64,000 nucleotides of DNA from Chaunax sp. Z400 (GCA_037577475.1 CM075187.1:21730810-21794809), one strand, 5' to 3'; positions 11,102 to 24,925 are shown, counted from the first letter of the stretch. Translations and numbers: made by a program. The notes: generated by a model not told the origin, from the letters alone.

Positions 11102-12328
11102 CTGGACAGAGAAGGTGAAGGTGGTTAACTGCTTCTCATAGTTATTATACATCAGAGAAACTAGAAATCCCCACAACATACAGTATCTGGTCCGAATTAG
11201 GGGCAAAACTGCTTGTGATTACCCCACCTAAACAGAGGGTCAGGATGTACATTAAAAATTGTTATGAGATATATATAACCTAAGGAGGATGAGGTGAGGC
11301 ACACATGAAAAAAATATTCTGTGTTTATATTAAGTTTAGACATGATATGTTAGAGTTTGATGTACTTTGGTGAGATAAGATGTAGATAAGATGTAGATTT
11401 ATTCATCCCCCGTGGGGGAAATTCAATTTGATACAGCAGTAAGGGAGGAGGTAGCAGCATGTAGTAAGAAGTATAATAGAATAAAAGTATAATAGAATAA
11501 TAAAATAAAATAAAATAAAATGTAGGTGAAAGATTAATACCAACAACAACAATAATAATAATAATAATAATACATGACTAGCTTCACTGTTGATCCATAA
11601 CCATGACAGGATCTGTAAAAGTCCCAGCATCAGTCATGTTTTTATATTTCCTGCTGATTGATTGATTGAATTTATTTAGTAAAAATGTACATATGTATAA
11701 TACATATAAATACGAATGAATAACACAATCAAGTATAACATACTTATTTCCAATGTGCTCTGCTTCTCCTATTACATCTGTAACTCTTCTGTCGTTGCAG
11801 ATCCAGCCACTCTCTCCTGCCCTATACTCTATGACCCTGTCCGGCCATTCACCTCCTTTGGGACTCCTTACCAGTCTCCTCACCTGCATCCCATTCTCTC
11901 ATGCGTCCCTCAGTACATCTACTGATCGATAATCGGCCACACTTGGCAAGATTATCTGGTGTGTTTCTTTCCAGCCACCCTGTATTCTTGCTTGCCTGTC
12001 TGTTTCAAGCCACCCTGCCAGCCTTCCACACAATGCATTCTCATGGACTGACCTTCTGGGACTGATCCTTATTTCCCTGAGTGTTAGAAGTGTTTCTTGA
12101 CCTTGCCTCTATTCTGTCATACTTCTGGGTTCAAGTATGTTTCTGGTCATTACAGTTTCATACAGTCATACATTAGTTGAACTAATTGGCTAATGAGATT
12201 TGGGACATTCACTATGATATGCTGTGTAGAGGACATTTAGAAAACTTTTAAAAATGTATTTTAGTCAAACTGAAGCCAACATAAAGCCACTTGGCATTAC
12301 ATATGAGCGAGCATGAGAGAGTTTGTAC
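11102..12328. other. fras1 intron w16-w17
   Basis: A 1.2-kb intron holding a LINE 3'-tail fragment on the minus strand (about 11360-11440), A-rich simple repeats (TAAAA and AAT types, 11480-11575), and a pyrimidine-rich segment at 11800-12150 of unknown nature. Confidence 0.75.
11360..11440 (-). mobile_element. Non-LTR retrotransposon 3'-end fragment
   Basis: Read on the minus strand it gives TTTCCCCCACGGGGGATGAA followed by TAAATC and repeated ATCTTATCT. This is the common fish LINE 3' end: a small CCCC/GGGG hairpin, then AATAAA and a short tandem tail. Family assignment (L2/Rex-like) is from memory of fish genomes. Confidence 0.6.
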
Positions 12329-12488
12329 CGTATTTAGGTTGTCCATCTGAGGCATGGATGATGTAGACAATGTCATCAGAGCCGACTCCCTTGTAGTCCG
12401 TCTGCAGATATTTTTTATCTAATCGCACCATGCCTCCTTGCTTTACCCAGGTCATCGGCACAGACAGCATGTGAGGAGAGCCAGCAGC
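12329..12488 (-). CDS. fras1: fras1 exon w16 (start of CSPG repeat 3)
   Basis: The exon is 160 nt, phase 0-1. It encodes AAGSPHMLSVPMTWVKQGGM, then VRLDKKYLQTDYKGVGSDDI and VYIIHASDGQPKYG. M-x-W-V-x-x-G-G-M-x-x-L is the CSPG opening strand (human MVWVPEGGML, recalled). D-D-I-V-Y-I-I and P-x-Y-G-E-V across the w17 junction are also typical. The acceptor is TTTTCTTTTCAG and the donor TACG-GTACAA. Confidence 0.96.
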
Positions 12489-14717
12489 CTGAAAAGAAAA
12501 CACACACACACAAATACATGTTTTAACACTCATGATACTTCATCATCATTTCGCTTTGCCAGCTTTGGTACTACTGCTAATTACTGGAGTGTTTTTCTAC
12601 ACTAGTTTTACATTAGTTCACCTGTCAGTGTTCATGCCAAGTACCCAGCTTGCCATCTCTTCAAAGCTATTCTCTAATACTAAAACAAAAAGGGGGTCAT
12701 TACCCTTTTATATCCACCACCTGTCTGTGATTTTCACCACAGGACTATGAGATTATCCAATCAAAGTAAAAAAATAAAAAATATGCGCCACATGATTTTT
12801 TTCTGGGAAGAGTTTAACAGATGTGAGGAATTTAGATCAAATATAAAAGCCACAGGTGCAGTAGCATAATCAAGAGTTATCTGCGTTAGATTTACTTTTT
12901 AAACTTTTAGAAATAAAAGCAGACTCAGTCGTTTGCTCCCCGGGTGCAGCCTGATGCCATTTTCATTTTGTGTTGTCACAGCTTGTGCAGCTTGTTTTAT
13001 TCCACACCTGTTGTAACCTAAAGGCTTGTGAAACCAAGGAGTCACAGAGCTCTGCCAATCGGCAGCAGTGACACCTGAGTGAGTTAGCTCCATCAAACAG
13101 AGGTAAAGTATCAACAAAAGACTCAATCGGCTCACTCTCTGTCTGAGAAGGGTTACGATATTGTATTGATCTGTGATAAAGTAACTCGTCGTTTTGCGGG
13201 GCCTGCCTTCGAAGCAAAGAAGAAAAAGCAGGACCAGCCCCAGAGACCACAGCCTGGTGGATGATTCAGTGTAGCTGGAGGACATTCCAGCAGGGAAGAT
13301 ACCTGCTGTCTGGGAGCTTTTGAAACTAGACCTCTTACTCACTGTGCCACCCTGCTGCCTAAATAAAAACAAGTGTGACGTCCTTCTTGTGCATCTATAA
13401 ACCCAACCTGATATTTTTCTCTGTAAACAGAACCTCCATACTTTACAGCTGGATGAATAAAGAATTCAAGGTCATATGTAGTCAGAAACAGTTTATATAA
13501 AAACTGTTTATGCTGACAGATATTGCCTGGGTAACTCTTGAAAATACATTGTAAGAGGATGAACGACAAACAATTATATTCCTATTTTACCACAAATATT
13601 GATAGACACTGAAACCAAGTCATCATTAGCTCAACAAGTAACGGCAGCTATTATAATACAATTGTAAATAATTCCACAATTCCAATCAATGACCATTTTC
13701 ACAACAGGAACTGGTTTTATTTATTTGCTTTTATTTCCATTGTTCTCTCCTTATACTGTGGGGGCAAATACCTTAACGTAAACCTGGCCACTTATCAAGA
13801 GATGTTGCTGCAAGTCCAAGTTCAATATAACCTTTGGGGAACACAACACGTTACAAAAGAATATTTCGCACATCTATTATTAAGGCAGGTGCGGCGGACA
13901 GGGATGAATCGATCGGAACTATCAAAGGGAATTCCTGCACTGTCTAACTTACATTTTTTGTGACATTTTGCTTCTAGACATTCATCAGGCGAATGATTGG
14001 TGACAATGAGAAGCCATCTTAAATTGGGAATGGCTGAACATCTGCCTAAAATCCAATTTACCCCATGGACAAGAAAGCACCAACTTCAAACAGAAATGAC
14101 ATGTATAGCAATGGAGAGAGAAAATGCATCCTATGACAGGCATAAATGTGCCATAAAAATCAATATAGTAACAAGTCATAACAATCAACTAGTAAAAGAA
14201 GTCAAAGTTAAATTCATGGCCAAAGTGCATTTACAAGAACACAACATGTTAGAATAAAAATAGTGTTAAAACACTCCATAAACCAAAAAGTTTAGCCGAA
14301 ATTCACTTTAAAAGGAATCATTTTGACACCATATTGTAAACAGATACCCTTAAATAGATCCTTACATTGGTTATAAACCAGTGGGGTGTCTTTTAACCTA
14401 ATCAATAAGTAATGAACTGTCAAATCACTTAGCTACTGGGGATGCTTGTGGTGTATTGAGACCAAAAGAAATACTGTATACTAACAACAACATTAATTAA
14501 TGCAAACTTGACGCTGCATTAGAAAGTTAGAAACCCCTGAGAGTTTATTGACAAACAGTCAAACATTTAAAAGTGGAGAGGCTAAATATCTGCCTGACGG
14601 AATTTGGAAACCAAAAACTTGTTAATGGCTTTTTAATGAGTTGTAACGCATTAATGTTTAATTTAAAAGAAGTACAAACACTTGAATAAAATATTCACAT
14701 CAGGTCCATCTTTTAAG

Positions 14718-14720
<3 letters not shown>

Positions 14721-14811
<91 letters not shown>
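14721..14811. repeat. (CA)n microsatellite, 91 bp
   Basis: A pure CA run with no interruption, so likely to be highly variable in length. Confidence 0.98.
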
Positions 14812-14813
<2 letters not shown>

Positions 14814-16783
14814 TCAGTGTAATGGCATAAACAGTGTGTCAGTAGGTAGTAATAGATAATAGTGTGCACAGGTGTGTGAGAATGAGTGTGTGTGCATGTG
14901 AGGCTGTGTTTGCAGATAACAACCAGCACACCATCTGTGGCTCCTCTTCCTGCCTGCCCGGCTGATCCAAATCAAACTATTTCAGTGACAGCAGGCAAAG
15001 AACGGCAAGACATGCAGCGGATGGCCCGGGAAGGGAAAACACATAAGTCAGCATGACAGACTTTTAACTCAGAGAACTACAACAACCAGGAGATTATCAG
15101 CCTCCCCTGATGACCACCAAAGTCTCTGAAGGACACAGAAACGGCACACTCTACAAAATAAAAGAGACCAGAGGAAACTTTTAGGATGCACAAGTTTGCC
15201 GTTGTTCCTGATTTTGTCCAGCAGCTGCAGCCTCATTTGGCAACTTGGTCATTTTCTTGCTTGAATAACACAAAACTATAATTAGTTGTTTTGCTTTTTT
15301 TCTGAGAGAGAATTGTGTTTCTCCAGACCGACTGATGCTTATCTCCCTCAGTCACGTATCAAGAAACTGAAAGGCTAATTAATCTTTCTCTGCTTTTTGA
15401 CCTATGGGAAAGCAAGAACCCAAATTTGCTTGATGTCATTTCAGATTTACGAGATACAAGAATGAAGCGTGAGATTTGGACTTGAGTGCTCCTTGAGTCT
15501 AAATGAGGACTGACTGATTCACTGAATGAGTGATGAAAAAAAAAATTGTAGGAGAGAAGAACTATATAAAGATTTAAGTCCCAACAACACCAACAACTTT
15601 ATTCTTTTTCTTAGCCACAGTACTTTGAGAAGAAATACATGAAAAGGTGAATAATCAGCCATGTTCAAAGGTCTGTGAGGCAGCAGGTCTGACATGGTGA
15701 ATATACCGTAAATACAGCTGATGGTGGATGAGAGGTTTTGGTTGCAGTCAACGAAAAGAGAAATAAATGACTTTGCAGAGACAGAGTCATACATAAAACA
15801 TTGACTATCTAGCTGCCAGGTGTGATGGTCAGGCTGCTATATAGATAATGACATAGTCGTCTCTCACATTTCCATAAACCCACTGGAGTTAACAGGATGA
15901 GCTGATGGACTTGTTTAACAATAAGCGAAAGCCACAGAATGAAGAATAAATCCTTATCGGCATCAAACAGTCGTTTCATCTCGATGAGACATGGTGTCCA
16001 AAATGACAGAGCATGTGCAAAAGTAAACACATGAGGCGACATAGGGCGCCAGTTTGGGATATAAAGTGTTGCAAAAAAAAAAAATCAAAACAAATTCTTA
16101 ACAATGATGATGACAAGTGGTAAAGGGCTCAACTCAAAGCACTCAGCCTCTTTCATCTGCTTGACAAAAGAGCTATTAGCCTTCAAAAGCTGGACGGCTG
16201 ATCAGAAAACATATCTAATTCCATTTCTGCTGGGGAGCAGAAAAGCCCGAGGGTTTCTCAGAAGCTCTGAGTGTTCTCCCCGAGACAGTAATTGAAAGCC
16301 AAGGGTCCTGCACCTTTTCAGCTGAGTTCCAGCTCAGCTCAGGGCTCAGGCTGAGTAGAAAGAAAGTCCATCCATCAGAGGGTCATTACTGGCCTGATTA
16401 GTCTCCTGCTTTAGAGCGCAGTAATCCAACTTTCACAGAGGCTGTTGTCCGACACAGCCTGGCATCGACAGCCACCACTGCAGCCTGGATGGTGGGCCTG
16501 GAAATACAAAGACTTCCATGTTCTGAAAACTAAGGATCCATTAGCTCAGGTCCATTTAAATCCAGAGAGCCAATAATCACTCAAGGCTTAGTCTTTAAAG
16601 CTTTGAGGATGCAGCCAGGGTTCACCTTTGATGATAGATTTGATTTTTTCCTCTTCTTTTTCCTTATTCTTTCTTCTCCCATACTATACCCCTCCAGATT
16701 TGTGATCTATGTTTCCCGCTTACTCTTCTGCTCTTTCAATAATAGCTTCCTCAGCTGGACGCCTGCAGTGTTACAACTTCATT

Positions 16784-16828
16784 AGTCAACCTGGCACATT
16801 GGCAAGTTGACTAATGTGCCAAGTTGAG
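16784..16828. repeat. Imperfect inverted repeat (15-bp arms)
   Basis: TCAACCTGGCACATT (16786-16800) and AATGTGCCAAGTTGA (16813-16827) are inverted with one mismatch. The 12-nt spacer contains GTTGACT, which can also pair with AGTCAAC at 16784-16790, so two alternative hairpins are possible. Confidence 0.85.
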
Positions 16829-17956
16829 CAATGGGAAGTTTGAATTCAAAAACCCAAAATCCAGTCAGGTAAGTTGAGTAAATTGCACGTAGTATGTTTA
16901 TGTTTACCAAACACAGCTGCTGTGATGCATTAAAGAAAACTATGAAAACACAAGAGGTGTCATTTTGGCGAGTAACGCCTCCACTACACTGCAGTAGGTG
17001 GAGTTCTCTCTTGCTGCTGTTTAGAAGGTAGTGCACATTTAATAGTGCACATCCTATTTTCAGGTTGTAGAAGACGACATTACTGACGATACTCCTTCCA
17101 GCTACATTTCCTCACTAATCTCTACCTGCATAGATCAAAAGAGGGGCAACAAGGATGAAATGTGAACGCTGTCACTGCTGGGACTCGTCAAATGGCCTGG
17201 CACATAAATCAAGGGCATTCTCTCAGCTTTCCATCATGCTCTGTCTAATGCATGAGAGAATGCAGCATCAGGGCATTTTACAGTAAATGGATACTGGTAT
17301 GCATGTGTGTGTGTGAGAGTGTGTGTGTGAGAGAGAGAGAGCATGTGTAGGATGCTATTGATTCACAGAAGGGGAAAAAGCAGAGGAGGTGAGCCTGAAG
17401 CACATCATCTGCATGCAGCCAGACAGACAGAGCTGCCCTCCAAACCCAAACTGTAGAGACTGTTCGAAAACATGTCACTGAAAAGTTTCTCTGCTTCCTG
17501 AACAAAAGTATAACAAGACAACAAGGTGGGATGTTAGTGTTATCATTAAAAGGTTTAATTTGGCAGGTTAACCCATGTGCTGTATAGTTAGTATTTGGAC
17601 GAACATTATAAATCTATGTCTAAATCAAATACACTGTAGTATTTTTGTGTCTTTTTGTACACATTGGACTTGAGACTTTAAGTCTGCATGAAACAGAAGG
17701 TAAACTGCTACATTTTGTTAAATTTAGATGTTTCCTGTCAATTAGGTAGAGATTTGTGATAGATATTAATTGGCGTTCATAAAAGCCAATAGTGTTTTGC
17801 TATTAGCTGAATGGCTAACCGAGCTTGTGGTAACTGTCTTAAAGTAACATCTGTCCATCAGGAAACTTTAGTACTGGATTCCCAGTCATCAAACTGACCT
17901 CTATTCACCTCAGACTTTACTTGTTACTTCAGCAACAAAAGTCATTTGTCCATCAC

Positions 17957-18088
17957 GAAACTCCATAAATCACAAACTCCATAAATCAGAAACAACATAA
18001 ATCACAAAACTCCATAAATCAGAAACACAATCACAAAACTCCATAAATCAAAAACTCCATAAATCACAAAACTCCATGAATCACAAAG
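17957..18088. repeat. Minisatellite, about 7 copies of a 17-18-bp unit
   Basis: The unit is close to ACTCCATAAATCACAAA, with point changes (CAGAAA for CACAAA, GAATC for AAATC) and some shortened copies. Confidence 0.9.
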
Positions 18089-19013
18089 CAGAGTAGCCAG
18101 AGGAAAAAAAAAACATTGTCTCAATAAAACATGATCCTGTTTCACCAACATCAGTGAATAAAGTATAGTGTTGTGTTTTTGTACAGTAAACCCGGAACGG
18201 AGACACCGAGACGCTGTGCCGCTGAAAGCTGATGTGTGGATGCCATGATAAGATCAGATGAACCTGATTGCTTAAGGCTCGTGTAAGAGCATCTTGTGTT
18301 TTTTCTTACCAGAAGAAAACGATCAGATTTTGATATAAAAATATCAAGAAATTGATTGTGTTTTTGCTTTTGCATCTATTGTTAAATAGGAACACAACAT
18401 GACCATGGACGTGATCAAAAAGGGTTAAAAACTTTTTTTTGTTTTTCATTACAGTTTACACTTTAAAGTCAAACAGTGTTAAAGAATCAAGACTCAAGGA
18501 CTGAGTTGAACCTAATGTTCTGAGACTTTACTTATTTTGAAATATGACTTTAGGGAGACTTGTGATTTGAAAGTAAAAACCTTTATACATCAAATCAATT
18601 ATTAATCCTATAACCCGGAGTGTGGCTGAATTAAAAGAACATAAAATAAGTTAATTAGTGTATTTTCATCATGCTCAGTATATGTTGAGGAATGTTGACT
18701 CCAACACTTAATATTTACGTATCTTTATCTTTATATCGGAGCATGAAACAAGTAGGTCTTTATCAAAAACCTGATTAAAATGCAGTGAAGGTTTCTGTCC
18801 TGAATACAACCTGTAGCAACTTTGTATGTGCCATTGTGTGTGTGGGCATGATTTACTCTCACTGAAATCTGTTTATTACATTCATATTGTCTCAATGACA
18901 CAACAGTGTCCCACATAAACCTTAAACCTATTTTAACCTTATAGCTTGAACCTTGAAGACGTGAGGAAACAACCACGTGTCCTCACTCTCATGGTGAGAG
19001 AAGTAAAACTGAT

Positions 19014-19137
<124 letters not shown>

Positions 19138-19682
19138 TGGTCTGTTTGTGTAACAGTGTTTAAGTATGTGAGGATCAGTCTGTGCCTCTAGCAAACTATT
19201 ATCAGCGATAAAGTCAACAGAACACACTGTGTGGACATGTCGCACAGAGTCAATGTGATGAATGCTTAAGTCGAGGCATTTAAAGGAGTTCGGAGGAATA
19301 CAGTGGATGTCAAGAAATGTTTGGATGGCAATAATTCAGAAAGTCAGAGAATAAATATAGTTTAACTAAAAACAAAAGGAACATTTTTATCCACTTCTTA
19401 CAACTGCTCCACGTGAATAACATTTTTCACAACCAGCTGAGACAGAAAACTAGTTACCTTTTATGTAACCACTTTGATCTTGTAAGTGTACTAATTGTAT
19501 ATCTTTATCTTATTAACTACTGAAGCCTGAACTGCTGGAGGAAGCAAATAAACAGAAAATGATCCTTGAGCTTATTTCAATAACTCACGCACAGGGCTTG
19601 GCATTTATCCCATTTCAAACTGAATACAACTAAAAGCATTTTCACTTGGTTTTAACGCTAATGTCTGAATGGTTTTAATGCA

Positions 19683-20565
19683 CCCGCTGGCTGGGGAACT
19701 AGCAGGGATTTAAATAAGCAATTTCCATTTTTCAGCCTTTACTTATACTGGAGGGGTTGCATAAGCACAAATGGTCTTTTTCTGAATGCTGCTTCACAGT
19801 CAATCGTAGTTTTTGCATTTTGGCCCAATATACAATGTAGTTTATTTGTGCCAGCTCTCTCTTCTACTACCTGTACAGTATGTGAGCATTCACATTTACT
19901 CAGACATAGCTAGAATTCATTTTAAATGTGGTTTGAGTAGAATGAATGGTTTCTTTTCAAGGTACAATACAAACCTTCACATTTTCAAAATTACAAATAC
20001 AGAAAACATCAATATTTTTCCCTCAAAGAGGGAAGGTGATTCTTTATTTAAGAGGGATTCTTTCTTTATGACACTAGTAAGAACAACATACACTTTAACT
20101 TACAATCAATATTTCTGAAGCTCTTTTCTCTTTCATTTCTCTTTGTGATATGTTTGGGGGGGGAAGAAGAATTTAAAAGATTGAAGAAACAGCATTGCAA
20201 AACAATGTTTGTTTTCAAAGTCTCATCTAGGAGAACCCTGCGATTCTTTATACTGAAACTACAAGACTATTGTCTATTAGAGTGCCTTCAATCAATCAAT
20301 CAATCAATCAAGTAATGTTTAAGGATGGATTTGTTCCAATGTTCTGAAGAGACAAACATTGAGGGTTGGTCAAAAAGGGGAGGATACAATGTCCACCACT
20401 TTCAAAGACCACATAAGGCGTTAAATATATAAAAAGTCCTGCTGTTTTCCTGGTGAAGGCAATCTTTTGATAAATACAAGAGCCGTTCTTCTTTGAAAGA
20501 CATATCTGACCTCACCTCACCAACCTCAGATGTTATGAACACACTAAACCCATTAATCCTATTTG
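19683..20565 (+). repeat. Direct duplication, copy A
   Basis: It begins CCCGCTGGCTGGGGAACTAG and matches 24286-24925 closely over its first 330 nt. It matches again at the end, in the segment CTCAGATGTTATGAACACAC. Relative to copy B it has extra sequence from about 20230 to 20500, including an (ATCA)n run at 20288-20311. Both copies lie on the same strand, on opposite sides of exon w15. Confidence 0.88.
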
Positions 20566-21307
20566 TATAAATGAGACTTATGTAAACCACAACATTAACA
20601 CGACACAAAGTACTGCATATATAAAGCATGTAGAGGATGTAACAGATGTTGCATTTGATTCTACCATTGTATCACAGTAGGAATGAATTTTGCGTGGACT
20701 TGTCAGCTGATATATTTATTATAGTCTCACCTTTACCACATTCTATGTGCAGTTCCTCAATACAACATATGATCTGTTTGGATCAATCGCTCTTCTTTGT
20801 TGACCGAGTGACTGATTTTAGAAACTAAAGTTCCTGAAGAGATTTTGGAGCACTGAGGTGCAATAAACTAACTTCATCCAGTATTAATAAAGAACCAATG
20901 CAGGTCTTTTAATTCTGCAGAGACTTTTGAATTGAGCAAGGGAAGACCAGGGCAACTCTAAATTAAACACCAGAGAGCCTTTAAAACATTTTTTTAAATC
21001 TAAATGTGTATTTGTTATAATTAAAAATGTGTTGACCTTTGCAGTATTCTGTGTGCTGAGTGTCAGCCTTGGTTGCAACCAACAGTTTTCGAACCAGCGG
21101 TGGCTTCTTTTATAAGAGACTTAATACGAGGCTTTCTAGTCGAGGAACTAGTTGGTTCTAGTCTTGTCTTACAATAAACTAATATGCTAAAATAAATTCC
21201 TCTCTGCAAGTTGAATGCAGGATCAGTGGATGAAATGAGGATGTAGTTGCTATATAAATATTAAACATCAGCCCTGACCTATTAAACTTTGTCTTTGCTC
21301 ATCCTAC

Positions 21308-21631
21308 CTTCTGATTAATGTTGACCTGGAGGAGAACATTCATGTAGCTGTGGCCGTCGTTGATCTGCAGCACCACCCCATCCTCCGTCCCCTCTGAGCC
21401 GTCATGAACGTACTGGATCTGTTCCCGTGACAGCTCCTCCAGCTTGAATCGACTGAGCGTTCGGTCACTGTGGAGATGGGTTAGCTGACCGAAACGGGGC
21501 GGCTCAAGGACCATAACCAGGACATCGGCTGGGTTGTCGGGGTCGTCAACCTGCAGGACCGATTTGGTGATGGTTGCCAGGGCACCACGGCCCTCCACGA
21601 GTAATGGAGCGAGAGTCACAACCTTCGGTGG
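21308..21631 (-). CDS. fras1: fras1 exon w15 (CSPG repeat 2)
   Basis: The exon is 324 nt, phase 0-0: a whole CSPG repeat in one exon, 108 codons. It begins PPKVVTLAPLLVEGRGALAT. The core reads VDDPDNPADVLVMVLEPPRF, then GQLTHL, SRFKLEELSREQIQYVHDGS and VVLQINDGHSYMNVLLQVNI. D-D-P-D-N-P, the L-x-E-L-S-R strand, Y-x-H-D-G-S and Q-x-N-D-G-H-S all recur in human repeat 2 (recalled). The acceptor is CCTCTCTAG and the donor AAG-GTAGGA. Confidence 0.97.
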
Positions 21632-24285
21632 CTAGAGAGGATTAAAAGAAAAAGGAAGAGAGAATGGGATTATAACTGTTATTTACTGAGCAGACAAGAC
21701 TAGAATAGATGTAAACAGAGAGACACACCATTCACAAGACTAATTTTTATGGAAACAAGCAAAGTTTCAGCATTAAGAAAAAATTTGTAACTTCTAAAGG
21801 CAGGCAGAGAGTACAGCAAGAAGACGCAGACATTTCCCCCGAATACATCTGAAATGTCAGATGAAGATTTTTCAGGGAGTGTCAGGGCATTGGGGCTGTC
21901 GTGTCCGGTCACCGAGGGAGATGAAGACGATGAAGGTGATGGAGGAGTTAAGCAGGTCATCTAATTAAGTTGCAGTCAGGCATACTGAAGCTTCACCATA
22001 GAGGCAGAATAGCTTCGTCTCTATAATAAAGTAATTTTAAGAGCATCGGAAGCCACCTATTGTGAGCAAAGGTAGGACTTTACCCATCTCTCACTGTGTG
22101 TCTGCCTCCGTCTGTGTTTGTAACTTCTATGCCTGTGTGAAAAGTAATGTAGAGTGTGGATAATTAGAACTTTAACAACTCAACTTTTAGCAACTCTATG
22201 TAGCTTTTAGCCTCATTTGACTCATTGTTTTTGTTCCCAAGCTACACAGAATGTGTGGTTGAGTCATCCAAATGCTTATTAACCCCTGCTTGAGGGTTAC
22301 TAAGAGTCACTAGATATGGAAAACATTTTAGCAAAAAGTTACCTAACAGTTGGCACTGGGATATCAGAGCTGTATTTCTCTGTGTTTGTCTTGGAGTCTT
22401 TCTGCCTGCTACCATTCAAAAAATGATAAAAAAATCAAATAACTTGATACAGTTTTATATATACCACAGTTATGATTTGTTACATCGCTATATATAAAAA
22501 TATTTGAGCATTTACAGTGTTAAACTCAAAAAGTTCATTAAGTGAGGATGCATTTCAACAATTCTTTACATATTGTGATGGGTACTATTTGTCCACACTT
22601 CCCATGTATGTCCCAGAGGGTTTCCCCACTACTACTGCCATAATCTTTTGAGTTTCATGTTAATTTTATAAGCAGTCAATGAAACATTTCCATGAGGATT
22701 GACATGTATTTGTATTTCTGTGTGTGTCTGTGTTTGGGTATCTAACAGAAAACAACAAAAAAGACAAAAGGTAGCCAGAGGCCAAATAAAAACAGCACTG
22801 CTGGATTCTATTTTAAGACCACACAACGCCACAAGGTGTAACAGGGTGTTTTAGCAGCAATCGAGCGACAGGTAGAGATGGATGGTCTGTCCCCAAAGAG
22901 ATGCCGCTATTCCATGGCCCTATATCAAACCATTCGTGAGGCAGGGAGCTCCGAACCGCTCAGGCGCATGCTAATTCGTTGCCTGGAATGGCTGGTGGCT
23001 GCGCTCCAGCTCTTTGCCTTTAAAGCAGCAGCTTAAACAAAGGGATGTTTAAAACAAGCTGGTGCTACAGAGAAAATGACTTGTGGGAAGTAGAACGCAC
23101 ACACTCCCTCTGTGAGTCTTCAAGCCAAAGTGACCTCTAGATAATATTTCTATACACAGAGCTGACCCAGCTTAAAATCATTGGAACAGACTTAGACTTT
23201 GTGTTGTGTTGGGGGTTGTTTGGTGATTAATTTTTACATCAGAGGAATACTATACAGGTGAAAGCTGACTTGACTCCTAGGCCACCCATCCCAAATCCTG
23301 TGCCATCACGTCTGCAAGTCGCAGGAAGAAAACAAAAGGTTTAGGATTTGTTGATGGGGGCTGAAGTGTGCTGCTTTTACGTCGTGCTGAGACATGCTAT
23401 CTCGCTAAATGTGAGCAGCAGAATCTCTGCCCCGAGGCAGACAGAAACAAACAAAGGCGCACTATGGGAGGGCTAAACTTTAATCCTCACCTTACAGGTG
23501 AGGGAGAGGTGAGGTTCATATTTGGGAAAGACTTGTCATCACCCATGGGGCCAAAGGCTCTTCAGTAATTTAAGAAGATGAAAAAAACTTCTTTTTTTTG
23601 TGCTGCCTGTCTTTGTGCTACTTCATTCATGTGCTTTTTGTTTTGTTTTTTTCTTCATGCTGTTTTCATACTGGATGGAATTCAGAGGTATGATGAGAAG
23701 AGTGGAAGCATTTCCCAAGTCCATTTCATCTCCCTGTCTGCTTGTAAGCCTCTTTGTTTGTAACAAAGCCTTTTATCTGCAGCTATCCTCTCCTGTGTTT
23801 GTGTCAAGCTGTCACAACACAGTGTAATACACGGGCTGTATTGTTGTACTGCTGTTAACATGAACTCAACAACAATGATGCACTGAATTATAATCATCAT
23901 GGTTGTATATGCCATATATAATATTTCGTACTTTACACTGTTTTTACTTTAAGACACCACTCTGAATATCATCAAGAAAAAAATCCATGCAGAAGATGCT
24001 TTGGTATTGATTGACAGCTGAAGGCACTGCAGACAAACAGCAAAGAGAGCTTAGTTCAGATTATGTCACGAAAGCAAAGCAGACGGTCTCAGAAACTTAA
24101 AAACCTTCAGAGAAGACTCAGCAACACAAGGTATGATTTGTCTGTGAGACCACCTCTGTAGAAATGACAGTAGATACTAGACTTTTTTTTTTTTTTTTCA
24201 GAAGAGGCAGCCACTCCTGTCAGAAGGGGTAAAGGGTATCTGCGTCTGAGATCTTTCATTCGTGAGGCCATTACAATCTGAGGTG

Positions 24286-24925
24286 CCCGCTGGCTGGGGA
24301 ACTAACAGCAATTTCCATTTTTCAGCCTTTACTCATACTGGAAGGGTTGCATAAGCACAAATGGTCTTTTTCTGAATGCTGCTTCACAGTCAATCGTGGC
24401 TTTTGCATTTTGGCCCAATATACAATGTAGTTTACTTGTGCCAGCTCTCTCTTATATTACCTGTACATTATGTGAGCATTCACATTTACTCAGACATAGC
24501 TAGAATTCATTTTAAATGTGGTTTGAGAAGAATGAATGGTTTCTTTTCAATGCTACTCTACAAACCTTCCCATTTTCCAAATAACGAATACAGAAAACAT
24601 CAATATTTTTCTCTCAAAGAGCGAAGAACAACAAAGAACACTGTAACCTATGTCAGTATTTCTGATGCTATTCTCTCTTTTTCTTTTATTTCTCTTTGTG
24701 ATATGTTTGTTGCTGCAATTTTGTTTTTTTCCATTTTGGGAAAAATAATTTTAAAGACAGAAAAAACAACATTGCAAAACAATGTTTGTTTTCAGTCTCA
24801 TCTTGGAAGACCCAGCAATTTCTCATACTGTAGCTTAAAGACTACTTCTTTGCAAAACTTATCGGGCCTCACCTCAGTATCCTCAGATGTTATGAACACA
24901 CTAAACACATTTATTTCATACTTTC
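24286..24925 (+). repeat. Direct duplication, copy B
   Basis: Partner of 19683-20565. It starts CCCGCTGGCTGGGGAACTAA, lacks 13 nt (GGATTTAAATAAG) present in copy A, and lacks the central 200-300-nt segment. A plus-strand open frame of 204 codons runs through it, but the frame is broken by indels between the copies, so it is not a gene. Confidence 0.88.

Noticed and set aside
17957..18088. CRISPR-like array
   Set aside because: The units are contiguous without unique spacers, and the DNA is vertebrate; it is a minisatellite.
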